DNA of 6,655 bases. Source: DATARH01 sp035507475 (GTDB taxonomy: Bacteria > Pseudomonadota > Alphaproteobacteria > ATCC43930 > CGMCC-115725). The position numbers and the translations under genes are program-made. The DNA is taken from contig DATJOB010000141.1 of assembly GCA_035507475.1 (NCBI GenBank), positions 1 to 6,655 on the forward strand. The letters run 5' to 3'. This document shows, in pieces, positions 1-5,278 of the stretch; position 1 is the stretch's first letter, and each line of letters opens with the position of its first letter. The notes beneath the pieces were generated by a model. That model did no database searches and had not been told where the DNA came from. It saw only the letters and a program-made list of their open reading frames with translations.

Positions 1-805
1 CGCGCTCCTGGAACGAGCAGAGCTCGCCCTCGACGCGCCGCGCGTCGCCGTCCTGCTTGAGCACCGCCAGCACGCGCTGCGCGGCGCGGATCGCGGCGCG
101 GTGGGTTTGCGACGGGTAGATGCCGAGGCGGAAGCCCATCGCCTCGAGCTCGCGCGCGTTGAGCATCGGCGTCTTGCCGCCCTCGAAGACGTTGACCAGG
201 TTCGGGCCGGCGACGCCGCGGCCGACGGCGCGCAGCTCGTCGACCGATTGCGGCGCTTCGACAAAGCCGACATCGGCGCCGGCCTCGAGATAGGCGTTGA
301 CGCGGTCGATCGCCGCGGCGAGGCCCTCGACGGCGCGGGCATCGGTGCGCGCGATGATCGCCATCTCGGCGTCCTGCCGGGTGTCGACCGCGGCCTTGAT
401 CTTGCCGACCATCTCGGCCGTCGAGACCACCTCCTTGCCCTCGTAGTGGCCGCATTTCTTGGGCGCCGCCTGGTCCTCGATGTGGAACCCGGCGACCCCC
501 GATTTCTCGTATTCGCGGACGGTCCGGATCACATTGATCGCGTTGCCGTATCCGGTGTCGGCGTCGGCGATGACCGGGATGCCGACGGCCTCGACCGTCA
601 GGCCGATGAAGCGCGCGTTCTCGACCATCGTCAGCAGCCCGAGATCGGGGTAGCCGCTCGCTCGCGAATAGCCGCCGCCGGTCAGGTAGACCGCCTCGAA
701 ACCGGCGGCTTCGACAAGCCGCGCGGTCAGCGTGTCGTAGGCGCCGGGGACCATCGTGTAGCCGGCGCGGGCGATCAGCCGGCGCAGCTTGCGGCGTGGC
801 GTCAT
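1..805 (-). CDS. Isocitrate lyase/PEP mutase family C-C lyase (partial, 3' end off window)
   Basis: Translating the minus strand from the ATG at 805-803 gives 268 residues with no stop before the left edge. Family members are usually about 285-300 residues, so only a short C-terminus should be missing. Visible superfamily signatures: VPGAYD (residues 19-24), LTGGGYSRASGYPDLG (41-56), the metal-binding DADTGYG (81-87), HIEDQ (108-112), the lyase motif KKCGH (116-120) with candidate catalytic Cys118, and ARTDA (152-156). The KKCGH cysteine favours a lyase (2-methylisocitrate, 2,3-dimethylmalate or a similar 2-hydroxy-dicarboxylate substrate) over a phosphonate-forming PEP mutase. The exact substrate cannot be read from sequence; automated pipelines often call such proteins oxaloacetate decarboxylase or carboxyvinyl-carboxyphosphonate phosphorylmutase. 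Probably a soluble, Mg-dependent cytoplasmic enzyme. The start is set by a very strong ribosome site 6 nt upstream. It is transcribed away from the sugar cluster and shows no evident link to it. Confidence 0.9.
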   Translation of the reverse strand, partial: MTPRRKLRRLIARAGYTMVPGAYDTLTARLVEAAGFEAVYLTGGGYSRASGYPDLGLLTMVENARFIGLTVEAVGIPVIADADTGYGNAINVIRTVREYEKSGVAGFHIEDQAAPKKCGHYEGKEVVSTAEMVGKIKAAVDTRQDAEMAIIARTDARAVEGLAAAIDRVNAYLEAGADVGFVEAPQSVDELRAVGRGVAGPNLVNVFEGGKTPMLNARELEAMGFRLGIYPSQTHRAAIRAAQRVLAVLKQDGDARRVEGELCSFQER

Positions 806-811
806 GGCAAG

Positions 812-820
812 CCTCCTCCT
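812..820 (-). promoter_or_regulatory. Strong Shine-Dalgarno site of the lyase gene
   Basis: On the minus strand this reads AGGAGGAGG and ends 6 nt before the ATG at 805-803. It is near-perfectly complementary to the anti-SD and fixes the start of the lyase gene. Confidence 0.8.
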
Positions 821-856
821 CGACTTTGTCGCGAGGGGAGCGCCGATGCGCGGGTC

Positions 857-862
857 TGTCAA
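857..862 (-). promoter_or_regulatory. Candidate -35 element for the lyase gene
   Basis: The minus strand carries a perfect TTGACA 51 nt upstream of the lyase ATG, in the 119-nt divergent gap between the lyase and the secreted protein gene. The position suits a housekeeping sigma-70-type -35 box. However, 17-18 nt downstream there is only C-rich sequence (TCCCCT) and no recognisable -10. This is therefore a half-supported promoter; alphaproteobacterial -10 boxes are loose, but chance is possible. Confidence 0.35.
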
Positions 863-924
863 CGGAGCGTTAAGCATGCCGCCGCTAGGCTTCGCCATCC
901 GAGGCATCCGGCGGGTCCCGTGCG

Positions 925-1605
925 ATGAGGCAGCTCCTGACGGCCGCGCTGAGCGCGCTTCTTCTCGTCCCGGCCGTGGCGCGGGCAGACGACGATGCCG
1001 CGTCGCAGGACAAGGGCTGCGGGCTGGTTTCGGGGGCGCTGATCTCGCAGGGCCAAGGCCAGGTGATGATCAACTGCGTCGGCGTCAGCGAGGAGTTCGG
1101 CGGCCAGCTCGCCGGCATCCTCACCTACGTGCTGCAAAACCGGCTCGACCCCGAGATCGTCATCGCCAAGCTCAACGAGATCGAAGGGGTGCCGGAGGGC
1201 GACGGACCGCGCTCGCTTACCGCCGACCAGGGCCAGGCGATCGTCCAGAGCCTGCTCGGCAGCAAGCCGGCGGTCATCGCCATGGTCGCCAACCCGGGCG
1301 GCAGCGACAGCGGCGACTATGCGCTGGCGATCGCGACCCGGCTGGGCATGGCCGGCTGGCAGATCGAGGGCAGCCAGATCCGCCGCCTCGTGCCGCCGGG
1401 CCTCGACAGCATCAACGGCCTCGTGCTCGTCGTGCGCAACGAGAAGGCGCCGCCCGAGAAGGCGCTGGCGCTCAAGAAGGCGATGGCGGCGGCGAAAATC
1501 TACGTGCCGATCGTCGCCGACCCGCAGATGCCCGATGGCGGCACGATGCTGTGGGTCGGCAAGCGGCCGTCCTTCAACCCCGCGGCGGCGGCGACGACCC
1601 AGTAA
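925..1605 (+). CDS. Secreted or periplasmic protein of unknown function
   Basis: A 226-residue protein. Residues 1-21 look like a classical Sec signal peptide: MRQ, then a hydrophobic stretch LLTAALSALLLVPAV, then an ARA signal-peptidase site before DDDA. The mature part has exactly two cysteines (C32 and C51), which could form a disulfide after export. I see two parts. An N-terminal portion (about 31-90) contains the stretch CVGVSEEFGGQLAGILTYVLQNRLDP. A C-terminal alpha/beta portion (about 112-216) has predicted strands around IAMVAN, GLVLVVRN and TMLWVGKRP, a pattern I associate with unnamed domains in alphaproteobacterial hypothetical proteins. No catalytic motif is recognised and no function is assigned. 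The ribosome site before the ATG is weak (only GGCGGG nearby). It is divergent from the lyase and convergent with uxs, with only 37 nt between the stop codons. The last four codons and stop are tandemly duplicated (see the repeat at 1591). Confidence 0.85.
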   Translation: MRQLLTAALSALLLVPAVARADDDAASQDKGCGLVSGALISQGQGQVMINCVGVSEEFGGQLAGILTYVLQNRLDPEIVIAKLNEIEGVPEGDGPRSLTADQGQAIVQSLLGSKPAVIAMVANPGGSDSGDYALAIATRLGMAGWQIEGSQIRRLVPPGLDSINGLVLVVRNEKAPPEKALALKKAMAAAKIYVPIVADPQMPDGGTMLWVGKRPSFNPAAAATTQ

Positions 1606-1620
1606 GCGACGACCCAGTAA
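1591..1620 (+). repeat. 15-bp perfect tandem duplication spanning a stop codon
   Basis: The unit GCGACGACCCAGTAA occurs twice back to back (1591-1605 and 1606-1620), followed by a partial third start, GCGACG, at 1621-1626. The unit is five codons long and encodes Ala-Thr-Thr-Gln-stop in the frame of the secreted-protein gene. The first copy ends the gene and the second places an identical in-frame stop 15 nt later. It looks like a slippage or short-duplication event. Confidence 0.95.
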
Positions 1621-1642
1621 GCGACGCCCGACGCCGGCTGCC

Positions 1643-2623
1643 TCAGTCGGCGGCTTCTTCGGCTATCCGGTCGCGCGCGGCGAGCAGCCGGTCGAAATAG
1701 CCGATCGTGCGCTGCAGGCCGACGCGCAGCGCGGTGCGCGGCTTCCAGTCGAGCAGCAGGCTCGCCTGGCTGATGTCGGGGCAGCGCTGGATCGGGTCGT
1801 CGATCGGCAGCGGCCCGTAGGTCACCTTGGAGCGCGACCCGGTCAATTCGACGATCAGCTCGGCCAGTTCGGCGACCGAGGTCTCGACCGGGTTGCCGAG
1901 GTTCATCGGCCCGGTGATGTCGTCGGGCGCGGCCATCATCCGCACGAAGCCGTCGACCAGGTCGTCGACATAGCAGAAGGCGCGCGTCTGGCTGCCGTCG
2001 CCGTAGAGCGTGATCGGCTCGTTCTTCAGCGCCTGGACGATGAAGTTCGAGACCACGCGCCCGTCATTGGGGTGCATCCGCGGGCCGTAGGTGTTGAAGA
2101 TGCGCACCACGCGAATGCGCAAATTGTGCTGGCGGAAATAGTCGAAGAACAGGGTTTCGGCGCACCGCTTGCCCTCGTCGTAGCAGGCGCGCGGCCCGAT
2201 CGGGTTGACGTTGCCGCGATAGGATTCGGGCTGCGGGTGCATCAGCGGGTCGCCGTAGACCTCCGAGGTCGAGGCCTGCAGGATCTTGGCCTTCAGCCGC
2301 TTCGCCAGCCCCAGCATGTTGATCGCGCCGAGCACGCTGGTCTTCGTCGTCTGCACCGGATCGTGCTGGTAGTGAACCGGCGAGGCGGGGCAGGCGAGGT
2401 TGTAGATCTCGTCGACCTCGACGAAGAGCGGGTGGGTCACGTCGTGCCGCATCGCCTCGAAATGCGGATCGTCGAGCAGATGGCCGACATTCTCCTTGCG
2501 GCCGGTGAAGTAGTTGTCGACGCACAGCACGTTGTGCCCGTCGGCGATCAATCGCTCGCACAGATGCGAGCCGAGAAACCCGGCGCCGCCGGTGACGAGG
2601 ACCCGCTTGGTCGAGGTGCGCAT
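1643..2623 (-). CDS. uxs: UDP-glucuronate decarboxylase (UDP-xylose synthase)
   Basis: A 326-residue cytoplasmic NAD-dependent short-chain dehydrogenase of the extended type, converting UDP-glucuronate to UDP-xylose plus CO2 through a 4-keto intermediate. The Rossmann motif TGGAGFLGSH lies at 11-20. The catalytic set fits Uxs: STSEVYGDP (118-126) with Thr119 and Glu121, and the YDEGK motif with Tyr148 and Lys152. RIFNTYGPRMHPNDGRV (174-190) and YGDGSQTRAFCYVDDLVDG (207-225) are typical of the Uxs subgroup rather than of dTDP-glucose dehydratases. Arg280 in DDPIQRCPDI probably matches the substrate-carboxylate arginine. The length is that of the short, soluble bacterial form, with no membrane anchor. 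The frame stays open upstream to 2842, but that stretch overlaps the 3' end of ugd, lacks family sequence and is rejected; the ATG at 2623 has an AGGAA site and MRTSTKRVLVTGG is the expected N-terminus. It follows ugd by 35 nt, so the two form one operon feeding product to product. Confidence 0.95.
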   Translation of the reverse strand: MRTSTKRVLVTGGAGFLGSHLCERLIADGHNVLCVDNYFTGRKENVGHLLDDPHFEAMRHDVTHPLFVEVDEIYNLACPASPVHYQHDPVQTTKTSVLGAINMLGLAKRLKAKILQASTSEVYGDPLMHPQPESYRGNVNPIGPRACYDEGKRCAETLFFDYFRQHNLRIRVVRIFNTYGPRMHPNDGRVVSNFIVQALKNEPITLYGDGSQTRAFCYVDDLVDGFVRMMAAPDDITGPMNLGNPVETSVAELAELIVELTGSRSKVTYGPLPIDDPIQRCPDISQASLLLDWKPRTALRVGLQRTIGYFDRLLAARDRIAEEAAD

Positions 2624-2630
2624 TGGAGGC

Positions 2631-2635
2631 TTCCT
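2631..2635 (-). promoter_or_regulatory. Shine-Dalgarno site deciding the uxs start
   Basis: The minus strand reads AGGAA, 7 nt before the ATG at 2623-2621. It lies inside the 35-nt ugd-uxs gap, which supports the start at 2623 over the in-frame extension that reaches into ugd. Confidence 0.65.
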
Positions 2636-2658
2636 GAGGTTGCGCCGGTGGTCGGGGG

Positions 2659-4017
2659 CTAGGCGATCGCGCGCAGGTTGGGCCCTGCGGCTGGTTTGCC
2701 GGTGGTTCGACCGATGCTGTGATAGACAAACCCCGCTTCGGTCATTTCCTCCGGCTGGTAGATGTTGCGCAGGTCGATCACGACCGGCGCACGCAACAGA
2801 CTCTTGACGCGGCCGAGGTCGAGCGCCCGGAACTCGTTCCATTCAGTCAGCAGGACAACTGCGTCGGCGCCGTCGAGCGCCTCGTAGGCGTCGCCGCAAT
2901 AGGCGAGCTCGGGAAGCAGCTTCTTCGCTTCCGCCATGCCTTCGGGATCGAAGGCGCGAACGGTGGCGCCGGCCGCGACGAGCGGCGGCAGGATCGACAG
3001 GCTCGGGCTCTCGCGCATGTCGTCGGTGTTCGGCTTGAAGGTGAGGCCGAGCACCGCGATGGTCTTGCCCGCGATGCCGCCGCCGCAGGCCTCGACGATG
3101 CGTTCGGCCATGCCCGACTTGCGCGCGTCGTTGATCTCGAGCACGCGCTCGACCATCGTCAGCCGCCGCCCGGCCTCCTCGGCGGTGCGCACCAGCGCCG
3201 CGCAGTCCTTGGGGAAGCAGGAGCCCCCGAAGCCGGGACCGGCGTGCAGGAACTTGCGCCCGATCCGCCCGTCGAGGCCGATGCCGCGCGCCACGTCCTG
3301 TACATCGGCGCCGACCGCCTCGCACAGATCGGCGACCTGGTTGATGAAGGTCACTTTGGTCGCGAGGAACGCGTTGGCGGCGTATTTGATGAGCTCGGCC
3401 GTCTCGATCGTGGTCAGCACCACCGGTGTCTCGAGCAGGTAGAGCGGTCGATAGAGCCCGCGCAGCACGGTGCGCGCGTGTTCGCTGTCGGTGCCGATGA
3501 CGACGCGGTCGGGGCGCATGAAATCCTGGATCGCCGACCCCTCGCGCAGGAACTCGGGGTTGGAGGCGACATCGAACGAGCCGGCGGCGAGGCGCATCCC
3601 GAGGATGCGTTCGACGCGACGGCCGGTGCCGACCGGCACGGTCGACTTGGTCACGACGACCGTGCGGCTCGCCGGCAGCTGCGCCAGCGTCTCGGCGATC
3701 TCGGCCGCGGCGGCGAAGACATAGGACAGGTCGGCATGGCCGTCGCCGCGCCGCGACGGGGTGCCGACCGCGATGAACACCGCGTCCGCGCCGTCGAGCG
3801 CCGGCTTCAGCTCGGTCGTGAAGGTCAGCCGTCCCGCCGCCCGGTTGGCGGCGACGAGCTGGTCGAGGCCGGGCTCGTAGATCGGCATCTCGCCGCGCTG
3901 CAGCCGCGCGATCTTGTCGGCGTCCTTGTCGACGCAGGTCACCGACACGCCGAATTCCGAGAAGCAGGCGCCGGAGACGAGGCCTACATACCCCGTGCCG
4001 ATCATCGCAATACGCAT
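2659..4017 (-). CDS. ugd: UDP-glucose 6-dehydrogenase
   Basis: A 452-residue cytoplasmic enzyme that oxidises UDP-glucose twice with NAD+ to UDP-glucuronate. The family's three parts are visible. The N-terminal NAD domain has MRIAMIGTGYVGLVSG (1-16, GxGYVG at 7-12), VGTPS (84-88) and TKSTVPVGT (123-131). The middle helical domain has NPEFLREG (153-160), the substrate-binding KYAANAF (211-217) and the catalytic GFGGSCFPKD with Cys267. The C-terminal UDP-binding domain has GLTFKPNTDDMRESPS (324-339) and a second Rossmann-like fold. Length and all key residues are normal, so it should be active. The ATG at 4017 gives the canonical MRIAMIGTGYVG N-terminus. A 24-residue extension to 4089 would run through the promoter-like site at 4061-4085 and is rejected. 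The ribosome site is weak (GGGAT about 8 nt upstream). It is the first gene of the ugd-uxs operon, divergent from galE across 170 bp. Confidence 0.97.
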   Translation of the reverse strand: MRIAMIGTGYVGLVSGACFSEFGVSVTCVDKDADKIARLQRGEMPIYEPGLDQLVAANRAAGRLTFTTELKPALDGADAVFIAVGTPSRRGDGHADLSYVFAAAAEIAETLAQLPASRTVVVTKSTVPVGTGRRVERILGMRLAAGSFDVASNPEFLREGSAIQDFMRPDRVVIGTDSEHARTVLRGLYRPLYLLETPVVLTTIETAELIKYAANAFLATKVTFINQVADLCEAVGADVQDVARGIGLDGRIGRKFLHAGPGFGGSCFPKDCAALVRTAEEAGRRLTMVERVLEINDARKSGMAERIVEACGGGIAGKTIAVLGLTFKPNTDDMRESPSLSILPPLVAAGATVRAFDPEGMAEAKKLLPELAYCGDAYEALDGADAVVLLTEWNEFRALDLGRVKSLLRAPVVIDLRNIYQPEEMTEAGFVYHSIGRTTGKPAAGPNLRAIA

Positions 4018-4060
4018 CAGCCAAATCCCGAGCGAGACGGTGGTGGTGATCGCCGAGCAG

Positions 4061-4085
4061 AACGAATGTTGCCGGCAGTTATTCC
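4061..4085 (-). promoter_or_regulatory. Candidate EcfG-type promoter of ugd-uxs
   Basis: Read on the minus strand, GGAAT (4085-4081) is followed by 16 nt and CGTT (4064-4061). The alphaproteobacterial EcfG (general stress response) consensus is GGAAC-N16/17-CGTT, so this has one mismatch, at the last -35 base. Transcription would start near 4053-4056, giving a leader of about 35-40 nt before the ugd ATG at 4017. Confidence 0.5.
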
Positions 4086-4126
4086 GCATGCCCTCGTTGC
4101 GCTGCGGTATGGTGACCGCAACCGGC

Positions 4127-4152
4127 GGAACATTGCCCGGCCGCGGGCCGTT
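4127..4152 (+). promoter_or_regulatory. Candidate EcfG-type promoter of galE, full consensus match
   Basis: GGAAC (4127-4131), 17 nt, then CGTT (4149-4152). This matches every specified base of the EcfG consensus and lies directly upstream of galE. The predicted start of transcription, about 4158-4162, leaves roughly a 25-30 nt leader before the ATG at 4188. That also argues against the alternative TTG start at 4164, which would lie almost at the RNA 5' end. No good sigma-70 -35/-10 pair was found in the 170-bp divergent region on this strand. Confidence 0.6.
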
Positions 4153-4178
4153 ATGCCGGCCTCTTGGACGACGCGCGC

Positions 4179-4182
4179 AGGA
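4179..4182 (+). promoter_or_regulatory. Shine-Dalgarno site of galE
   Basis: AGGA, 5 nt before the ATG at 4188. It supports this start over the in-frame TTG at 4164. Confidence 0.5.
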
Positions 4183-4187
4183 CGGGG

Positions 4188-5189
4188 ATGTCGCAAACGG
4201 TGCTGGTGACGGGCGGGGCCGGCTATATCGGCAGCCACGCCTGCAAGGCCTTGGCCCGCGCCGGCTATCTGCCGGTCGCCTATGACAATTTGTCGCGCGG
4301 TCATCGCCATGCGGTGCGCTGGGGTCCCCTCGTCGAGGGCGATGTCGCCGACCGCGAACGGCTGACCGCCGCCCTGCGGGCGCATCGCGTCTCCTCGGTC
4401 ATGCACTTCGCGGCCTTTGCCTATGTCGGCGAATCCGGCACCGATCCTGCCCTTTATTACCGCAATAACGTGGCCGGCACACTGGCGCTGTTGGACGCGA
4501 TGCGCGAAGTCGGGATCGCGCGGATCGTCTTCTCGTCGACCTGCGCCACCTACGGCCTGCCGGAAGCGATGCCGATCACCGAGACCATGCCGCAGCGTCC
4601 GGTGAATCCCTATGGCGAGACCAAGCTGGCGATCGAGCGGGCGCTGCATTGGTACGACGCCGCCTATGCGCTGCGCTCGGTGGCGCTGCGCTACTTCAAC
4701 GCCGCCGGTTGCGACCGCGAGGCCGAGATCGGCGAGGAGCACGAGCCGGAGACGCACCTCATCCCGTTGACGCTGCGCGCCGCGCTCGGCACCGCGCCGC
4801 CGGTCGCGATCTTCGGCGCCGACTACCCGACCCCGGACGGCACCGCGATCCGCGACTACGTCCATGTCGAGGACCTGGCGAGCGCCCATGTCCTGGCGCT
4901 CGACTATCTCGCGCGGGGCGGCGCCAGCACCGCGCTCAACCTCGCGACGGGCCGCGGCTACTCGGTGCGCGAGATCATCGCCGCGGTCGCGGCGGCGGCC
5001 GGGCGCGCGGTGCCGCACCGCGAGGCGCCGCGCCGGCCGGGCGACCCGCCGCAGCTGGTCGCCGACCCGAGCCGGGCGCTTGCCGTGCTCGGCTGGCGCG
5101 CCGAATGCTCCGATCTCGAGACGATCATCGGCAGTGCGCTCGCCTGGGAGCGGCGACGCCACAACGCGGCGGGCGGCGCCGCGGAATGA
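4188..5189 (+). CDS. galE: UDP-sugar 4-epimerase, GalE/ExoB family (UDP-Glc/UDP-Gal or UDP-Xyl/UDP-Ara)
   Basis: A 333-residue NAD-dependent extended SDR, cytoplasmic. MSQTVLVTGGAGYIGSH opens it, with the NAD motif at 9-15. YDNLSRGHRHAV (32-43) is the usual NAD-ribose region. HFAAFAYVGES (73-83), SSTCATYG (116-123, Thr118 at the catalytic Ser/Thr position), and YGETK with Tyr142 and Lys146 complete the active site. RYFNAAGCD (168-176), GEEHEPETHLIPL (182-194) and DGTAIRDYVHVEDLASAH (217-234) follow. Leu290 appears to occupy the position of E. coli GalE Tyr299, so N-acetylated substrates are not particularly expected. The family is clear; the substrate is not. The same family contains UDP-glucose 4-epimerases (including rhizobial ExoB) and UDP-xylose 4-epimerases that make UDP-arabinose. 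Its position opposite a UDP-xylose-making operon makes the pentose reaction a serious alternative. It is divergent from ugd and upstream of the GH-GT2 fusion by 89 nt. The ATG at 4188 begins the canonical N-terminus. Confidence 0.93.
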   Translation: MSQTVLVTGGAGYIGSHACKALARAGYLPVAYDNLSRGHRHAVRWGPLVEGDVADRERLTAALRAHRVSSVMHFAAFAYVGESGTDPALYYRNNVAGTLALLDAMREVGIARIVFSSTCATYGLPEAMPITETMPQRPVNPYGETKLAIERALHWYDAAYALRSVALRYFNAAGCDREAEIGEEHEPETHLIPLTLRAALGTAPPVAIFGADYPTPDGTAIRDYVHVEDLASAHVLALDYLARGGASTALNLATGRGYSVREIIAAVAAAAGRAVPHREAPRRPGDPPQLVADPSRALAVLGWRAECSDLETIIGSALAWERRRHNAAGGAAE

Positions 5190-5207
5190 AGCGCGGTTCC
5201 GCCCGTT
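5183..5207 (+). promoter_or_regulatory. Candidate EcfG-type promoter of the GH-GT2 gene
   Basis: GGAAT (5183-5187), 16 nt, then CGTT (5204-5207). It has the same -35 variant and spacing as the ugd site. It also shares the heptamer CGTTATG at its -10 with the galE site (4149-4155 and 5204-5210). The -35 half overlaps the galE stop codon. Transcription would start near 5213-5217, giving a leader of about 65 nt that contains the 5236-5255 hairpin. If real, the fusion gene can be expressed separately from galE. Confidence 0.5.
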
Positions 5208-5213
5208 ATGGGA

Positions 5214-5255
5214 GCGCCGCGCTCGCCCGCCCGGGCGGCGCGTTCGAGCGCGCCG
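5214..5255 (+). other. GC-rich hairpins, two mutually exclusive stems, in the leader of the GH-GT2 gene
   Basis: Stem A pairs GCGCCGC (5214-5220) with GCGGCGC (5235-5241). Stem B pairs CGGCGCG (5236-5242) with CGCGCCG (5249-5255) around the loop TTCGAG; a T-G wobble reduces the loop to TCGA. The two stems share 5236-5241, so they cannot form together. A 12-bp palindrome, CCGCCCGGGCGG, occupies 5227-5238. No T-run follows, so this is not a standard rho-independent terminator. It could be a leader structure, an RNA-stability element, or simply a product of high GC content. Confidence 0.4.
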
Positions 5256-5278
5256 AGGGTGGTTGACGAGGGTTGTTG

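Noticed and set aside
101..928. Plus-strand open frame of 275 codons
   Set aside because: It is antisense to the lyase gene, whose minus-strand product carries all family motifs. The plus-strand product is Arg/Asp/Gly-rich without recognisable domains, typical of GC-rich shadow frames.
1628..1651. Possible bidirectional terminator between the convergent stops (CCGAC at 1628-1632 with GTCGG at 1646-1650)
   Set aside because: Only 5 bp of stem with a 13-nt loop, overlapping the uxs stop codon and with no T-run on either strand. Too weak to call.
1319..2662. Plus-strand open frame of 447 codons
   Set aside because: It overlaps the end of the secreted-protein gene in another frame and is antisense to uxs. 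It has a low-complexity Arg-rich start and no motif.
2624..2842. N-terminal extension of uxs by 73 codons
   Set aside because: It overlaps the ugd 3' end in another frame, has no Uxs-family sequence, and a good ribosome site precedes the ATG at 2623.
4018..4089. N-terminal extension of ugd by 24 codons
   Set aside because: The canonical MRIAMIGTGYVG start is at 4017, and the extension would cover the promoter-like site at 4061-4085.
4096..4152. Sigma-70-type promoter built on TTGCGC or TTGCCC upstream of galE
   Set aside because: No acceptable -10 box at 16-18 nt; the only AT-richer hexamer (TTATGC) is 12 nt from TTGCCC. The EcfG-type reading fits better.
4164..4187. TTG start giving galE eight extra residues
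   Set aside because: The extra residues are not family-like, and the predicted transcription start lies at about 4158-4162, leaving no room for a ribosome site.
2719..4209. Plus-strand open frame of 496 codons
   Set aside because: Antisense to the whole of ugd, which is unmistakable. It runs through the divergent promoter region and into galE in another frame.
4017..5162. Minus-strand open frame of 381 codons
   Set aside because: Antisense to galE, Arg/Gly/Ala-rich, without family motifs.
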